A stretch of 64,000 bases of DNA, taken from Clostridia bacterium (GTDB lineage: Bacteria > Bacillota > Clostridia > Christensenellales > Aristaeellaceae). The position numbers and the translations under genes are program-made. The stretch's first letter is position 1. Every line of letters begins with the position of its first letter. Below the pieces are notes generated by a model that saw only the letters and a program-made list of their open reading frames with translations, was not told the origin of the DNA and made no database searches. Below are positions 37,600 to 44,593 of this stretch, in pieces. The stretch lies in contig JAFTPN010000034.1 of NCBI GenBank assembly GCA_017463245.1, positions 34,944 through 98,943 of the forward strand, given 5' to 3'.

Positions 37600-39243
37600 T
37601 CAAAGCTCCGGCGCAACCGTGAGTTTCTGCACTTCGCCCCGCTGGGTGACGGGGTGCTTCTCCTTCCACACGGCCACGGCCAGCTTCCCATCGGAAAGCA
37701 ACGCGCACCGGGGATGGCGCTGCTCCGGATGCGCCTCCCGATACAGCCGGGCGGCACGCTTGAGCGGCTCCGCGTCGCTCTGCAAAAGCGGCGGAAGATA
37801 GCCCGTGTTGTCCGTGGCCAGCCGGTCGAGGATCATGGCGTCCCGCAGTTCGGCGGCAGGCACGCCCAGGGACAGCAGCGCATCATGCACCATGGCGGTC
37901 AGTGCGTCCAGGCTCCACCGCCCCTGGCGGGCGGTCATGGCGTCCCCCAGGCGCAGGAACAGCTCGAAGGGGCGCATCCCGGTGCTTTGCAGCACAAGGC
38001 GCAGGGTCTGGGCAAAGCGGCCGGAATTGTGCAGGCGCTCCACCGCCTCGGCGCAACCATGCAGGCGGCGCAGCTGGGCGTAGGTCATCCAGGGCGTGGA
38101 CAGCACCTCATAGGGCGGGTCGGGGGCAAAGCGCTGACCCCAGTCGGTCTCCCGCAGGTGGCTGCCGTGGATCAGCTTGAGGAAGCCCAGCTGCAGCTGA
38201 TGGGGGTGCAGCTCATAGGCGCAGTCGAAGCTCTGGCCGAAGGTGGCAAAGTCCTCCTGGGGCAGCCCGGCAATCAGGTCGATGTGGAGATGCACATTCC
38301 CCGGCGCCAGGATGCGCTGCAGGCGATCCACCAGCCGCGCCATGTCCGTGTGGCGGCGGCAGGCATCCAGCGTGGGTGCGTGGAAGGATTGCAGCCCGGC
38401 CTCCATCTGGAACAGTCCGGCGGGGGCGGTGGCCAGCAGGTCGAGGGTCTCGTCGTCGAAAAGGTTGGCGGCCACCTCCAGGTGGTAGCACACGTTGCCG
38501 ATCTGCCCGGCGGCCTTGGCGGCCATCAGCCCGCCCAGCAGGAACTTCGTCCGTGCCCTGTCGCAGTTGAAGGTGCGGTCGATGAGCTTCACCGTGTCCG
38601 TGCCGGAAGCACCCAGCCGGATGAGCAGCGCCAGGGCTTCCTCCTGGGGCATGAACTGCACCTTGTCCCGCTGTCCGCTGAGGCAGAAGGCGCAGCTGAA
38701 GGGGCAGCCCCGGCTGGTTTCCACATACACCATACGGCTGTTCAGGGCGGTGTGCCAGGTATCGTCATAGAGGTCGGCGCGGGGCGGGGGCGTGGGGGCG
38801 GGCGAAACGATGCTGCCGGGCGTACACACGCCGGGGATGGCGCTGGGGTCGCTGCCGTTCATCAGGCAGCGCAGCAGGGCGGGGAGGCTTTCTTCTCCGG
38901 CACCGCGGAGGATGTAGTCGCAGGGCATTTCCGCAAAGGTTTTCTCCGGGGAGAAAGTCACCTCCGGCCCACCGAGAATGATGCAAATCTCCGGTGCCAG
39001 CGCCTTGATGCGCCGCACCAGCCGGGCGGTCATCTCCCGGTTCCAGATGTAGACGCAAAAGCCGATATGGGTGGGATCGCCTGCCAGCAGCCGCGCCAGG
39101 CAGTCCTCCACAGGCTCGTTGATGTTGATATCGCAGATGGTCACGGGGATATCCAGGGATTCCTCCACGGCTTTCTTCAGGCAGAATGGGGCCAGCGGCA
39201 TATGGATGTATTGGCTGGCAAGGCCGGTGAGCGTCAGGCGCAT
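37600..39243 (-). CDS. B12-binding radical SAM protein, DUF4080 type
   Basis: A 547-residue enzyme-like protein. The N-terminus has a Rossmann-like cobalamin-binding domain (HIGFCVYIWNR, then ILGGPEVTF...). The radical SAM core begins VETSRGCPFSCAFCLSGQ, with the CxxxCxxC cluster motif, and continues with KLIDRTFNCD and HLEVAANLFDDE. The C-terminal third matches DUF4080. Substrate unknown; related proteins modify metabolites or rRNA/tRNA. The ATG at 39243 follows GGAGGG. Its promoter shares a -35 box with the divergent operon. Confidence 0.88.
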   Translation of the reverse strand: MRLTLTGLASQYIHMPLAPFCLKKAVEESLDIPVTICDININEPVEDCLARLLAGDPTHIGFCVYIWNREMTARLVRRIKALAPEICIILGGPEVTFSPEKTFAEMPCDYILRGAGEESLPALLRCLMNGSDPSAIPGVCTPGSIVSPAPTPPPRADLYDDTWHTALNSRMVYVETSRGCPFSCAFCLSGQRDKVQFMPQEEALALLIRLGASGTDTVKLIDRTFNCDRARTKFLLGGLMAAKAAGQIGNVCYHLEVAANLFDDETLDLLATAPAGLFQMEAGLQSFHAPTLDACRRHTDMARLVDRLQRILAPGNVHLHIDLIAGLPQEDFATFGQSFDCAYELHPHQLQLGFLKLIHGSHLRETDWGQRFAPDPPYEVLSTPWMTYAQLRRLHGCAEAVERLHNSGRFAQTLRLVLQSTGMRPFELFLRLGDAMTARQGRWSLDALTAMVHDALLSLGVPAAELRDAMILDRLATDNTGYLPPLLQSDAEPLKRAARLYREAHPEQRHPRCALLSDGKLAVAVWKEKHPVTQRGEVQKLTVAPEL

Positions 39244-39274
39244 GGGGATCCCTCCTGTGACAAGATTCTGAAAT

Positions 39275-39304
39275 ATTGTACCATATATCGCGAAGTGTTT
39301 GCAA
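39275..39304 (-). promoter_or_regulatory. Promoter of the radical SAM gene (shares -35 with divergent promoter)
   Basis: On the minus strand TTGCAA (39304-39299), 18-bp spacer, TACAAT (39280-39275). The -35 hexamer is self-complementary and is also the -35 of the plus-strand promoter. Confidence 0.72.
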
Positions 39305-39327
39305 TTGCGCCACGGGTTTAGTATAAT
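39299..39327 (+). promoter_or_regulatory. Promoter of the membrane protein-rsuA-rsmC-patB operon
   Basis: TTGCAA (39299-39304), 17-bp spacer, TATAAT (39322-39327). It uses the same hexamer as the minus-strand promoter. Confidence 0.75.
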
Positions 39328-39360
39328 ATATCTATGTGTGCAAGAAAGGGGACATCCTGA

Positions 39361-40194
39361 ATGAAAATGTCGAAGATCCTGAGCAAAACGGCACAGGTTT
39401 TTTTTGAGAAGTCCGGTCAGGGCATCGTGTGTGTGCTGGTGCAGCTGGCCTTGCGGCTGATGGTGGCCGCCCCGCTTCTGTTCCTTGTGACCACCGAGGT
39501 GCCTTACCTGGCGCTGCTCAGCATCCCGCTGTATCTGCTGATCATCCCCGTGGCGCGGCAGAACATGGCCGAGGCCATGCAGGAGGCCATTGGCGGGGGC
39601 GAGCTGCTCAGCACCCGGCTGATCTCCACCGAAAACTATGGCCGCAAGTTCCTTCGCGGCCTGAAGCAGGCGCTGCTGATGCTCCTGTGGGCGGCGCTGT
39701 TCATTGCGGCCACTGTGGTGGTGCTGTGGGCGTATGCCGGGCAGATCGACGCCTTCACCCTCATGCGGGTGGTGATGGATCTGGGCGGCGGCTCCTTTAT
39801 GAACGGCATCAAGCTGGTGCTGGTGATCTATGCCGCCACGGCGCTGCCCATCGTGCTGGGCTGCGCCTTCCACAGCGGCGCCCGCCATGCCTGTGTTCTG
39901 GGGGATAAGAAGCTCATCCGTGGTCACCGGGGCGGTGTGCTGCTGGTGTGGCTGGCCGGCTGCGTGGCGCTGATCCCCTTCTTTGCCGTGGTGGCATGGG
40001 CTGGCATGGACTTTGTGTCCGGCCTGGTCAGCGCCCTGGGCAACCTGGGCGGCGGCTCCATTGAGATCCCCTCCATTGGCAACAAGGTGTATATCATTGC
40101 GGCCGCTGCGGTGGTGCTGCTGCTCCCGCGGCTGTGCTTCAAGCAGCTGATGACTGCCGTGTATGTGCGGGGGCTGAAAGATGCTCAGGCTTGA
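39361..40194 (+). CDS. Multi-pass membrane protein of unknown family
   Basis: A 277-residue protein with about five hydrophobic stretches (ALRLMVAAPLLFLVTTEVPYLALLSIPLYLLIIP; LLMLLWAALFIAATVVVLWAY; IKLVLVIYAATALPIVLGCAF; GGVLLVWLAGCVALIPFFAVVAW; YIIAAAAVVLLLP). No family is recognised. The ribosome site is GAAAGGGGA at moderate spacing. It is first in an operon with rsuA, rsmC and patB and overlaps rsuA by 14 bp, so expression is coupled to rRNA modification genes; whether function is related is unclear. Confidence 0.6.
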   Translation: MKMSKILSKTAQVFFEKSGQGIVCVLVQLALRLMVAAPLLFLVTTEVPYLALLSIPLYLLIIPVARQNMAEAMQEAIGGGELLSTRLISTENYGRKFLRGLKQALLMLLWAALFIAATVVVLWAYAGQIDAFTLMRVVMDLGGGSFMNGIKLVLVIYAATALPIVLGCAFHSGARHACVLGDKKLIRGHRGGVLLVWLAGCVALIPFFAVVAWAGMDFVSGLVSALGNLGGGSIEIPSIGNKVYIIAAAAVVLLLPRLCFKQLMTAVYVRGLKDAQA

Positions 40195-40897
40195 CCGATG
40201 GCTGGTGACCCTGGGGGTGGGCAGCCGTTCCCAGGTGCAGAAGCTGATCCGCCAGGGCGCGGTGACTGTGGGCGGCGCTGTGGTGACCGACCCCTCCGCT
40301 TCCTGCGACACCAATGCGGAGCTGACATTGCACCGCCAGAAGCTGGATGGCCGCCTCACCCGCCATGTGATGCTCCACAAGCCCGGGGGCTTGCTCACCG
40401 CCGCCCGGGACAAAAAGCAGCCCACGGTGATGGACCTCCTGCCGGAAGCCTATGCCTCCATTGGCTGTATGCCTGTGGGGCGGCTGGACAAGGACACCAC
40501 GGGGCTGCTGTTCCTCACCACCGATGGTGAATTGAACCACCGCCTGCTGTCCCCCACCCGCCATGTGGACAAGACCTATCTGGCGCAGGTGGATGGCGAA
40601 CTGACCGAGGCTGACGTGCAGGCTTTCGCCCAGGGGCTGCACCTGAGCGACTTCGACGCCAAGCCCGCCCTGCTGGAGATCGTCGCGCCTGATACTGGCC
40701 GCGTCACCGTGCAGGAGGGCAAGTTCCACCAGGTGAAGCGGATGTTCTCCGCCGTGGGGAAGGAAGTGGTGCAGCTGCACCGGGAGAGCTTCGGCTCCCT
40801 GCGGCTCGACCCTGCGCTGCCGGAGGGCGAGTGGCGCGAACTGACTGACGACGAGCTGCGCGGGTTGTATGCCGATGCGCAGATGGAGGCACCATGA
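40181..40897 (+). CDS. rsuA: 16S rRNA pseudouridine synthase RsuA family
   Basis: A 238-residue enzyme that isomerises a uridine in small-subunit rRNA (U516 in E. coli). The N-terminal S4 RNA-binding domain is LRLDRWLVTLGVGSRSQVQKLIRQGAVTVGG. The catalytic motif GRLDKDTTGLLFLTTDG carries the active-site Asp. VQEGKFHQVKRMFSAVG is the conserved family tail. Length fits RsuA rather than RluB. The start lies within the 3' end of the preceding gene. Confidence 0.93.
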   Translation: MLRLDRWLVTLGVGSRSQVQKLIRQGAVTVGGAVVTDPSASCDTNAELTLHRQKLDGRLTRHVMLHKPGGLLTAARDKKQPTVMDLLPEAYASIGCMPVGRLDKDTTGLLFLTTDGELNHRLLSPTRHVDKTYLAQVDGELTEADVQAFAQGLHLSDFDAKPALLEIVAPDTGRVTVQEGKFHQVKRMFSAVGKEVVQLHRESFGSLRLDPALPEGEWRELTDDELRGLYADAQMEAP

Positions 40898-41514
40898 ACG
40901 ATCAATACTACACCGCCGCCCCCAGCAGTGAATCAAAGCCCGTACCCTGCGCGTTTCCCTATCGGGGGCATGGGCTGAACTTTATGACGGACGCGGGGGT
41001 GTTTTCCAAGGGCGAACTGGATCAGGGCACCCGGCTCCTGCTGGACGCCCTGCCCGCCCTCACCGGCGATGTGCTGGACTTGGGCTGCGGCTGGGGCGCC
41101 ATTGGCGTGAGCATTGCCAAGGCCAATCCCGCCTGCCGGGTGGTGATGGCGGATGTGAACCGCCGCGCTTTGCAGCTCAGCCGGGACAACCTGGAGCGCA
41201 ACAAAACCACCGCTGAGGTCATCGAGAGCGACGGCATGGCGGCGGTATTGGATCGCAGCTTTGATGCGGTGATCACCAACCCGCCCATCCGCGCGGGCAA
41301 GCAGGTGATCTACAAGATGTTTGCCGACAGTGCTGCGCACCTGAAGGAAGGCGGCGCGCTGTATCTGGTGATCCGCAAGCAGCAGGGGGCGGAGAGCTGC
41401 GTGAAATACCTCAAGACCCTCTTTGGCGAGGTGGAAAAGCTGGACAAATCAGGCGGCTTCTGGGTGCTGAAGGCATCAGAACCCCTTGAAGGAGAGAGTA
41501 CCAATGATGTTTAA
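40894..41514 (+). CDS. RsmC-like class I SAM methyltransferase
   Basis: A 206-residue single-domain methyltransferase. FPYRGHGLNFMTDAGVFSKGELDQGTRLLLDAL precedes the SAM motif VLDLGCGWGAIGVSIAKANP. The catalytic NPP motif is ITNPPIRAGK, as in RsmC guanine-N2 methyltransferases acting on 16S rRNA. It lacks the degenerate N-terminal half of E. coli RsmC, as is usual in Firmicutes. The ATG overlaps the rsuA stop by 4 bp, giving tight coupling. Confidence 0.88.
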   Translation: MNDQYYTAAPSSESKPVPCAFPYRGHGLNFMTDAGVFSKGELDQGTRLLLDALPALTGDVLDLGCGWGAIGVSIAKANPACRVVMADVNRRALQLSRDNLERNKTTAEVIESDGMAAVLDRSFDAVITNPPIRAGKQVIYKMFADSAAHLKEGGALYLVIRKQQGAESCVKYLKTLFGEVEKLDKSGGFWVLKASEPLEGESTNDV

Positions 41515-42685
41515 CGAGGAATACTTCGACGAGGGCCTGTACCGCATGGGCACCCGCAGCGAAAAGTGGGACGCCTGCCGCGCCGAGCATGGCGAAAACG
41601 TGCTGCCCATGTGGGTGGCGGACATGGATTTCCCCAGCCCGCCCGCCGTGCAGCAGGCCATTCTGGCTCGCGCCGCCCACCCCACCTATTGCTACACCGA
41701 GATCATGGCCGACGACGACCAGGCGCTGATCGACTTCTGGCAGCGCCGCCACGGCCTGACCATCGGCCGGGAGGACATCACCATGATCCCCTGCGTGGTC
41801 ACCGGCCTGCGGCTGGCCATTCTGGCGCTGACCCAGCCCGGGGATGGGGTGATCATCCAGAGCCCGGTGTACGGCCCCTTCCGTATGTCGGTAATGGGGA
41901 CGGAGCGCAAGGTGATGGACGCGCCCCTGGTGCGCCGGGAGAACGGCAGCTACGACATGGACTTGGCGGCCATCGAAAAGCAGCTCCAGGCCGGAGCCAA
42001 GCTGATGCTGCTGTGCAACCCCCAGAACCCCGTGTCCCGGGTGTGGAGCCGGGAGGAATTGCAGGCGCTGCTTGATCTTCTGAACCGCTACAATGTGCCG
42101 CTGGTGTCCGACGAGATCCATGCGGACTTCGTGTTTGCGCCCAAGAAGTTTGTGCCGGTTATGACCTTGCAGCAGAAGAACGTGATCTCCCTGTGCGCGG
42201 CCAGCAAGACCTTCAACCTGGCGGGCTTGCAGCAGGCGGACGCCATCTGCAAGGACGAGGGCATCCGCACCGCCTTCCGCTATGAGATGGACAAGGCGGG
42301 CGTGCGCAGCGGCAACATTTTCGCCCTGGAGGCCACCCGCGCCGCCTACAACCACGGCGACGCCTGGCTGGACGGCCTGGTGCGCTACCTGGAGGGCAGC
42401 TACGCCCTGCTGGCCAAATTGATCAAGGAGCACCTGCCCAAGGCGGTGCTGACCCCCATGGAGGGTACCTACCTGGGGTGGATCGACCTGCGGGCCTACG
42501 GCTACACCACCGAGGAGCTGATGCAGCGCACCGAGAAGGCGGGCGTGTACTTCACCGTGGGAACCTTCTTCGGCGAGGAGCTGGGCGCGGGTCACCTGCG
42601 CATCAACATCGGCTGCCCCCGCCGGTACATCGAAGAGGGTATCCTGCGGCTGCGGGTGGCGCTGGAGAACGGGGACGAGGAATAA
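41504..42685 (+). CDS. patB: PatB/MalY-type PLP enzyme, putative C-S lyase
   Basis: A 393-residue fold-type I PLP enzyme of the MalY/PatB family, normally a cystathionine beta-lyase. Motifs: GTRSEKWD at the start, LPMWVADMDFPSPPAV, NPQNPVSRVW, VSDEIHADF, and the Schiff-base region AASKTFNLAGLQQA. The C-terminal carboxylate Arg is in LRINIGCPR. The start overlaps the rsmC stop by 11 bp, with AAGGAG in the rsmC coding region; ATG 41504 is preferred over the TTG at 41486. Last gene of the operon, followed by a repeat island. Confidence 0.9.
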   Translation: MMFNEEYFDEGLYRMGTRSEKWDACRAEHGENVLPMWVADMDFPSPPAVQQAILARAAHPTYCYTEIMADDDQALIDFWQRRHGLTIGREDITMIPCVVTGLRLAILALTQPGDGVIIQSPVYGPFRMSVMGTERKVMDAPLVRRENGSYDMDLAAIEKQLQAGAKLMLLCNPQNPVSRVWSREELQALLDLLNRYNVPLVSDEIHADFVFAPKKFVPVMTLQQKNVISLCAASKTFNLAGLQQADAICKDEGIRTAFRYEMDKAGVRSGNIFALEATRAAYNHGDAWLDGLVRYLEGSYALLAKLIKEHLPKAVLTPMEGTYLGWIDLRAYGYTTEELMQRTEKAGVYFTVGTFFGEELGAGHLRINIGCPRRYIEEGILRLRVALENGDEE

Positions 42686-42711
42686 AGGAACAGGGTGTGA
42701 ACTGCGGCGTT

Positions 42712-42851
42712 CCACCTCATCAGTCGCCTAAAGGCGACAGCTTCCCCTCAAGGGGAAGCCATGGCGCATGGCCATGCAAAAGCCTTCCCCTTGAGGGGAA
42801 GGTGGCCTCGCAAGTGGGTCGAAGACCCCGCAGCGAGGTCGGATGAGGTGG
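42712..42851. repeat. Dispersed palindromic repeat, family A (copy 3)
   Basis: Starts with CCACCTCATCAGTCGCC and ends with GGATGAGGTGG, the inverted complement. Inside are the CTTCCCCTCAAGGGGAAG and CCTTCCCCTTGAGGGGAAGG palindromes, a CATGGCGCATGGCCATG hairpin and a GGGTCGAAGACCC hairpin. Arm orientation is inverted relative to copy 1. The 260-bp gap holds nothing else except the next terminator. Confidence 0.88.
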
Positions 42852-42907
42852 AAACTCGCATTTGTGCCTATTAGCTTGGCTGGACACCTGAAAGAATGCA
42901 TAACAAA

Positions 42908-42930
42908 AGAGCAGACCGTGCGTCTGCTCT
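42908..42930. terminator. Terminator of the FakA-domain gene
   Basis: AGAGCAGAC / GTCTGCTCT with a 5-nt loop. TTTTTGTG on the plus side and, on the minus side, TTTTGTTATG. Confidence 0.85.
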
Positions 42931-42945
42931 TTTTGTGTCCCGGCC

Positions 42946-43197
42946 TTAGCCCTGGAGACCCTGCTCCTGGCGTTCCATGTTCTCGATCACCACATCGTAG
43001 ATCTCGCCCAGGGAAGCGCAGTATTCCAGCACCTTCCAGGGTTCGTTGGTGTGGTAGTGGATCTTGATGAGCTCATCATCGCCCACGGCCAGCAGGCAGT
43101 CGCCCTTGAAGTTCTCGCAGAAGTAATCGTTGATGGCGTCCTCGTCCAGGTCGTGGCCTTCGATGAGGAGCTGGGTGTCGAACTTGAATTCCAGCAT
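42946..43197 (-). CDS. Stand-alone domain resembling the FakA/YloV (DAK-type) middle region
   Basis: An 83-residue protein. The sequence FDTQLLIEG...DEDAINDYFCENFKGDCLLAVGDDELIKIHYHTNEPWKVLEYCASLGEIYDVVIENM matches by eye the part of FakA/YloV after the kinase domain (xYCTEFLL...GDSLVVVGDDxLVKVHVHTxxPGKVLEYAxxxGxLxxIKIENM). It is not a fragment of a decayed gene at this locus: it has its own AGGAGG site, start and terminator. Role unknown; it may partner a fatty-acid kinase encoded elsewhere. Confidence 0.75.
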   Translation of the reverse strand: MLEFKFDTQLLIEGHDLDEDAINDYFCENFKGDCLLAVGDDELIKIHYHTNEPWKVLEYCASLGEIYDVVIENMERQEQGLQG

Positions 43198-43209
43198 GGT
43201 GGTGCCTCC

Positions 43210-43395
43210 TTAAGATTGTTCTTCAGTTTTAATTGGAATGACTCCGGTTTCTTGTTCACACTTCGTGACATATTGCTGGAGGATACCCTCAATCAGGTTA
43301 TTGATTGAACGGCGATCTCGAGCGGCAAGAACACGAATTTTTTCATAGACTTCTTCGTCAATGCGAAGAACGGTCTGCATCCGATTACATGCCAT
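43210..43395 (-). CDS. Ribbon-helix-helix (Arc/MetJ-type) small regulator
   Basis: A 61-residue DNA-binding protein. MQTVLRIDEEVYEKIRVLAARDRRSINNLIEGILQQYV fits the RHH pattern: a short beta strand with alternating residues, then two helices with the S-I-N-N-L-I/E turn. Such proteins often act as antitoxins or as autorepressors. The start at 43395 overlaps a perfect GTGATATCAC palindrome, with GGAGGTGATATCAC as ribosome site and operator in one. Upstream of the FakA-domain gene by 12 bp, so probably co-transcribed. Confidence 0.8.
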   Translation of the reverse strand: MACNRMQTVLRIDEEVYEKIRVLAARDRRSINNLIEGILQQYVTKCEQETGVIPIKTEEQS

Positions 43396-43473
43396 GTGAT
43401 ATCACCTCCATAACACTATGATAGCACATTGTGGCTTGACAGTCTATTTTCATTGTGATATCATACTGATATC
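43396..43473. promoter_or_regulatory. Three TGATATCA boxes, candidate RHH operators
   Basis: GTGATATCAC (43396-43405) covers the ribosome site of the RHH gene. TGATATCA (43456-43463) overlaps the -10 box of the divergent gene. TGATATC (43467-43473) follows within 4 bp. Spacing and symmetry suit binding of an RHH dimer-of-dimers that would control both directions. Confidence 0.7.
43436..43464 (+). promoter_or_regulatory. Promoter of the small Cys-rich gene, overlapped by an operator box
   Basis: TTGACA (43436-43441), 17-bp spacer, TATCAT (43459-43464). The -10 lies inside a TGATATCA box, so repression by the neighbouring RHH protein is plausible. Confidence 0.78.
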
Positions 43474-43496
43474 GAAACGATTTCAGGAGGCGAAAG

Positions 43497-43736
43497 ATGC
43501 AACAAGAAAAACTGGAACGTATGCAGTTATACATGCTTCAAAAGCAGCAGGGCGTTCCCATGTGCTGCAATTGCGTGCATTTCAAAATACACTATGTGCG
43601 CAGCGGCAGGGGGTATCGCCAGCTCAATGAAGGGCATTGCGTGGAACCCCGCCTCAAGTCACGGGCAGCATGGGATCTTTGCCAGCACTTCACGCCCACA
43701 GCAGCATCATCCCCAGCGCCAACCCAAACGAAATAG
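43497..43736 (+). CDS. Small Cys-rich, probably zinc-binding protein
   Basis: A 79-residue protein. Its core MCCNCVHFKIHYVRSGRGYRQLNEGHCVEPRLKS...WDLCQHF has a Cys-x-Cys-x2-His...Cys...Cys-x-His-Phe arrangement that fits a small treble-clef or zinc-ribbon-like fold. AGGAGG (43485-43490) precedes the ATG at good spacing. The last 47 bases overlap the end of the convergent membrane gene. Function unknown. Divergent from, and likely regulated by, the RHH protein. Confidence 0.72.
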   Translation: MQQEKLERMQLYMLQKQQGVPMCCNCVHFKIHYVRSGRGYRQLNEGHCVEPRLKSRAAWDLCQHFTPTAASSPAPTQTK

Positions 43737-44490
43737 CCCCATGCACCGCCTGCCACAGCGCCTGCTCCCACAGAGGCATGAACCCCTTGGGATAGCAGGC
43801 GCGGTTTTGCATCAGCACCGCCGCGCCGCCCATGCCGGTGGCGGCGGCCATCAGCCCGGTGCGCAGGGGCAGCGGCAGGGGCAGCTCGGCCATGGCACGG
43901 GCGCCGGTGGTCACCTCCAGCAGGGTGGTGAGGGGCAGCGCCAGCGCCCCGGCGTGTTCGGTGAGCAGCGCGGCAAAGACCCGCAGCATCACCATGGTGC
44001 CACAGACCATCAGCATGGTGCGGGCGGCGGCCTCCACGGCCTCTCCCAGGGAAAGGGGCGCGGGGTCGCAGGCAGCGGGGGAGGCGCTGCCGGGGCGCAC
44101 CATCAGCCCGGTGAGGTAGCCACCCGCCACCACCGCCAGCAGGATGCACGCCCCCGCCGCCGGGCTGCGCAGCCAGCTGCCCAATGTCCCCAGCAGAAAC
44201 ATGGGACTCATGGTGGCGCAGCTGACCGCCAGGCGCTTGTCCCGCAGGCCGCGCTGCGCCATCAGCCGCGCCCCCGTGGGCGAGCCGCCGCACCAGCCCA
44301 GCAGCATCAGGCACCAGCGGGGCAGCTGGCCGCCCATGCGGCTCACCAGCATCAGCGAGAGCGTCATGTAGGGGAACAGCCCCGGCAGCACGCTTTGCAC
44401 AAACAATCGGCAGGCGGCGCTGGCGGCGTCCATGGCCACGCCGGAGCGCAAAAGCAGCCAGCCCATCAGCAGCGGGAGAACGATGCGCAT
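43690..44490 (-). CDS. YlbJ-like nucleoside-recognition (Gate) domain membrane protein
   Basis: A 266-residue protein with seven or so hydrophobic segments. LFVQSVLPGLFPYMTLSLML, then GGSPTGARLMAQRGL and SPMFLLGTLGSWL correspond to the Gate/nucleoside-recognition fold seen in YlbJ and SpmA/B of spore formers (the GGxPxGA motif after the first Gate half). At 266 residues it is shorter than YlbJ (about 400). Sporulation involvement is only a family hint. The gene lies alone on the minus strand, divergent from polA. Confidence 0.65.
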   Translation of the reverse strand: MRIVLPLLMGWLLLRSGVAMDAASAACRLFVQSVLPGLFPYMTLSLMLVSRMGGQLPRWCLMLLGWCGGSPTGARLMAQRGLRDKRLAVSCATMSPMFLLGTLGSWLRSPAAGACILLAVVAGGYLTGLMVRPGSASPAACDPAPLSLGEAVEAAARTMLMVCGTMVMLRVFAALLTEHAGALALPLTTLLEVTTGARAMAELPLPLPLRTGLMAAATGMGGAAVLMQNRACYPKGFMPLWEQALWQAVHGAISFGLALGMMLLWA

Positions 44491-44536
44491 GGTATCACCT
44501 CATGGGAGGATATGCGGGAAATTCATCAAGTTCGCC

Positions 44537-44564
44537 TTGTTGCTGGGCAAAAATGTGGTATACT
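44537..44564 (+). promoter_or_regulatory. Promoter of polA
   Basis: TTGTTG (44537-44542), 16-bp spacer, TATACT (44559-44564), then AAAGGAGGT (44578-44586) seven bases before ATG 44594. Confidence 0.65.
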
Positions 44565-44593
44565 ATTGGCAGACTGCAAAGGAGGTAACTCCC

